Origin: Comamonadaceae bacterium
GTDB taxonomy: Bacteria; Pseudomonadota; Gammaproteobacteria; Burkholderiales; Burkholderiaceae_C
Length of the DNA: 64,000 bases
Assembly (NCBI GenBank): GCA_021299875.1
Contig: JAJTEW010000008.1
Span: 372,001 to 436,000 of the forward strand
Reading direction: 5' to 3'
The position numbers and the translations under genes are program-made. Of the stretch, positions 62,672 to 64,000 are shown piece after piece (the stretch's first letter is position 1; every line of letters starts with the position of its first letter). The notes under the pieces are model-generated. The model was not told where the DNA came from and made no database searches. It worked only from the letters and a program-made list of their open reading frames with translations.

Positions 62672-64000
62672 TCACGCCTTTGCAGCGATCCGGGCTGTCG
62701 CACGTGCTTCTTCCTGCAAGCGCAACACCCGGCGTTGCACCTTGCCCGTGGTGGTCATGGGCAGCTGTTCGATGAACTCGATCTCTTTGGGGTATTCGTA
62801 AGGGGCCAGCAGGCCCTTCACATGGGCTTGCAGGTCGCGGCGCACCGCGTCGTCAAAGTCAGCTTGCTGCTCAGCTGAAGGCCGGCGAGCCAGCCAATCG
62901 GGCGACAACACCACATAGGCCTTGACCACAGCACCCCGGTCAGCGTCGGGCTTGGGCACCACGGCGGCATTCTGCACGGCCGGGTGTTTGACCAAACAGT
63001 TTTCAATCTCACCCGGCCCGATGCGGTAACCGGCGGCTTTGAACATGTCGTCGGTGCGACCTTGGTACCAAAGGTAGCCATCCTCGTCCGCCACCGCCAT
63101 GTCGCCGGTGCGGCACCAGTTGCCCGTGTATTTGGCCTGAGTGGCTTTGACGTTGTTCCAGTAACCCAAAAAGAACACCGGATCGGGCTGACCGTGCACA
63201 TCGAATCGGTTCACCGCCACCTCGCCCGGTGTGCCGGGTGGGCACAAGCGCCCGGCTTCGTCAATGACCGCCACCAGGTGCCCTGGATAACCCTTGCCCA
63301 TGCTGCCGGGTTTGGCAGGCCACAAGCGGGTGCAATTGCCCACCACGTAATTGATCTCGGTCTGGCCAAACATCTCGTTCAATGTGACGCCCATTTGGGC
63401 TTGGCAGTAGCCAAACACCGCATCACCCACCGCCTCGCCCGCGCTCATCATGGCTTGCAGTTTCAAACGGTAGCGGGCTTTCACGTCGGGCACCGCCTTC
63501 ATCATGGCTTTGAGCGCTGTGGGGAACAAAAAGGTGTGTGTCACGCCGTGGCTTTGCAGGATCTCAAAGGCCAGTTCGGGGGAAAACCGCCCATTGAAGG
63601 CCACGATGGGCCGCCCAAAGAAAAGGCTGGGCAGCAAGGCGTCCATCAAGCCCCCGGTCCAAGCCCAGTCGGCCGGTGACCAGAACACCGCTTTTGAGGG
63701 CTGGCCAGCCTTGAAGGGGTCAAAGCCAAACCAGTTTTGGCTGCACACAAAACCCGTGAGATTCCCGATCAAAGCGCGATGGGGGATGAGTGCGCCCTTG
63801 GGGTTGCCGGTGGTGCCGCTGGTGTAAATCAGCACCGCCGGTTCTTCGGCCAGGGTGCTCACGGCTTTGAACGATGCGGCCTGGCTGGCCATGGCTTGCG
63901 CGTAATCCAGATCGGCCAGCGTCCCGGCCCGCCCCACACCGATCAGGATTTGCAAGCCAGCGCAATCAGGTCGGGCTTGCTGCAAGGCCTGCACGGTCGA
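62672..64000 (-). CDS. AMP-forming acyl-CoA synthetase, N-terminus beyond window
   Basis: C-terminal about 440 residues of an ANL-superfamily ligase; the frame is open through the right edge, so the N-terminal ~110 residues are outside. Visible: LIYTSGTTGNPKGALIPH (P-loop), FWSPADWAWTGGLMDALLP, MFGQTEINYVVGN, YRIGPGEIENCL and the catalytic lysine in PMTTTGKVQRRVL. The WSPADWAWTGG stretch places it with medium-chain (ACSM-like) and acetyl-CoA synthetase-like enzymes. It lies 80 bases upstream of the aldo/keto reductase on the same strand. Confidence 0.92.
   Translation of the reverse strand, partial: STVQALQQARPDCAGLQILIGVGRAGTLADLDYAQAMASQAASFKAVSTLAEEPAVLIYTSGTTGNPKGALIPHRALIGNLTGFVCSQNWFGFDPFKAGQPSKAVFWSPADWAWTGGLMDALLPSLFFGRPIVAFNGRFSPELAFEILQSHGVTHTFLFPTALKAMMKAVPDVKARYRLKLQAMMSAGEAVGDAVFGYCQAQMGVTLNEMFGQTEINYVVGNCTRLWPAKPGSMGKGYPGHLVAVIDEAGRLCPPGTPGEVAVNRFDVHGQPDPVFFLGYWNNVKATQAKYTGNWCRTGDMAVADEDGYLWYQGRTDDMFKAAGYRIGPGEIENCLVKHPAVQNAAVVPKPDADRGAVVKAYVVLSPDWLARRPSAEQQADFDDAVRRDLQAHVKGLLAPYEYPKEIEFIEQLPMTTTGKVQRRVLRLQEEARATARIAAKA

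Overview
The window reads as chromosomal DNA of a motile, GC-rich betaproteobacterium, most likely Burkholderiales/Comamonadaceae. That is an inference from gene order (folC-dedD-cvpA-purF-metZ-gltX, recC-recB-recD, a fliEFGHIJ run), from the protein families, and from the strong GC bias that opens long antisense reading frames opposite most genes. No rRNA, CRISPR array, insertion sequence or prophage is visible. Coding density is very high; the only gene-free stretch above 300 bases is 58175-58489, which holds a terminator and two long inverted repeats.

Layout. 1-8785: flagellar block, with a flagellin cut by the left edge, a four-cysteine small protein, a sigma-54 enhancer-binding regulator behind a good -24/-12 promoter, then fliE-fliF-fliG-fliH-fliI-fliJ. 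The block stops after fliJ. 8918-15651: a LivKHMGF-type ABC importer whose livM is broken by an internal deletion and frameshift, an IclR-type regulator and divergent pobA with a clear palindromic operator; together they look like an aromatic-acid uptake and degradation locus. 15752-20042: a class III CoA-transferase homologue, an HPF-like ribosome factor, an Hsp20 and an OsmC-YcaO fusion.

20290-28085: the large RNA helicase gene hrpA lies between two toxin-antitoxin modules (HigBA-like and VapBC-like). hrpA itself carries REP-like palindromes inside its coding sequence. After vapBC come argA and a lower-GC secreted alpha/beta hydrolase. 28161-35862: dsbB, fpr, a YggX homologue, an MnmC-type oxidase, an FMN glutamate-synthase-like protein, an orphan periplasmic binding protein, an aminotransferase and a small basic secreted protein. 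35868-45213: recC-recB-recD with ATGA overlaps. 45507-47168: an acyl-CoA synthetase.

47286-55117: a minus-strand informational and biosynthetic block, folC, dedD-like, cvpA, purF, metZ, gltX, then tRNA-Ala, tRNA-Glu, tRNA-Asp, a strong terminator, a MerR regulator and tRNA-Pro. 55166-64000: a Spx/ArsC-like protein, a glycine-zipper envelope protein, ppnP, argG, murB, yajQ, and a minus-strand run of an acyl-CoA synthetase (cut by the right edge), an aldo/keto reductase, a YbaK deacylase, plsY and a RidA homologue missing its middle.

The items most worth a second look are the REP-like insertions in hrpA, the internal deletions in livM and the RidA gene, the two hairpins after argG that share one 32-base core, the sigma-54 promoter in front of a receiver-degenerate flagellar regulator, and the toxin-antitoxin pairs on both sides of hrpA.
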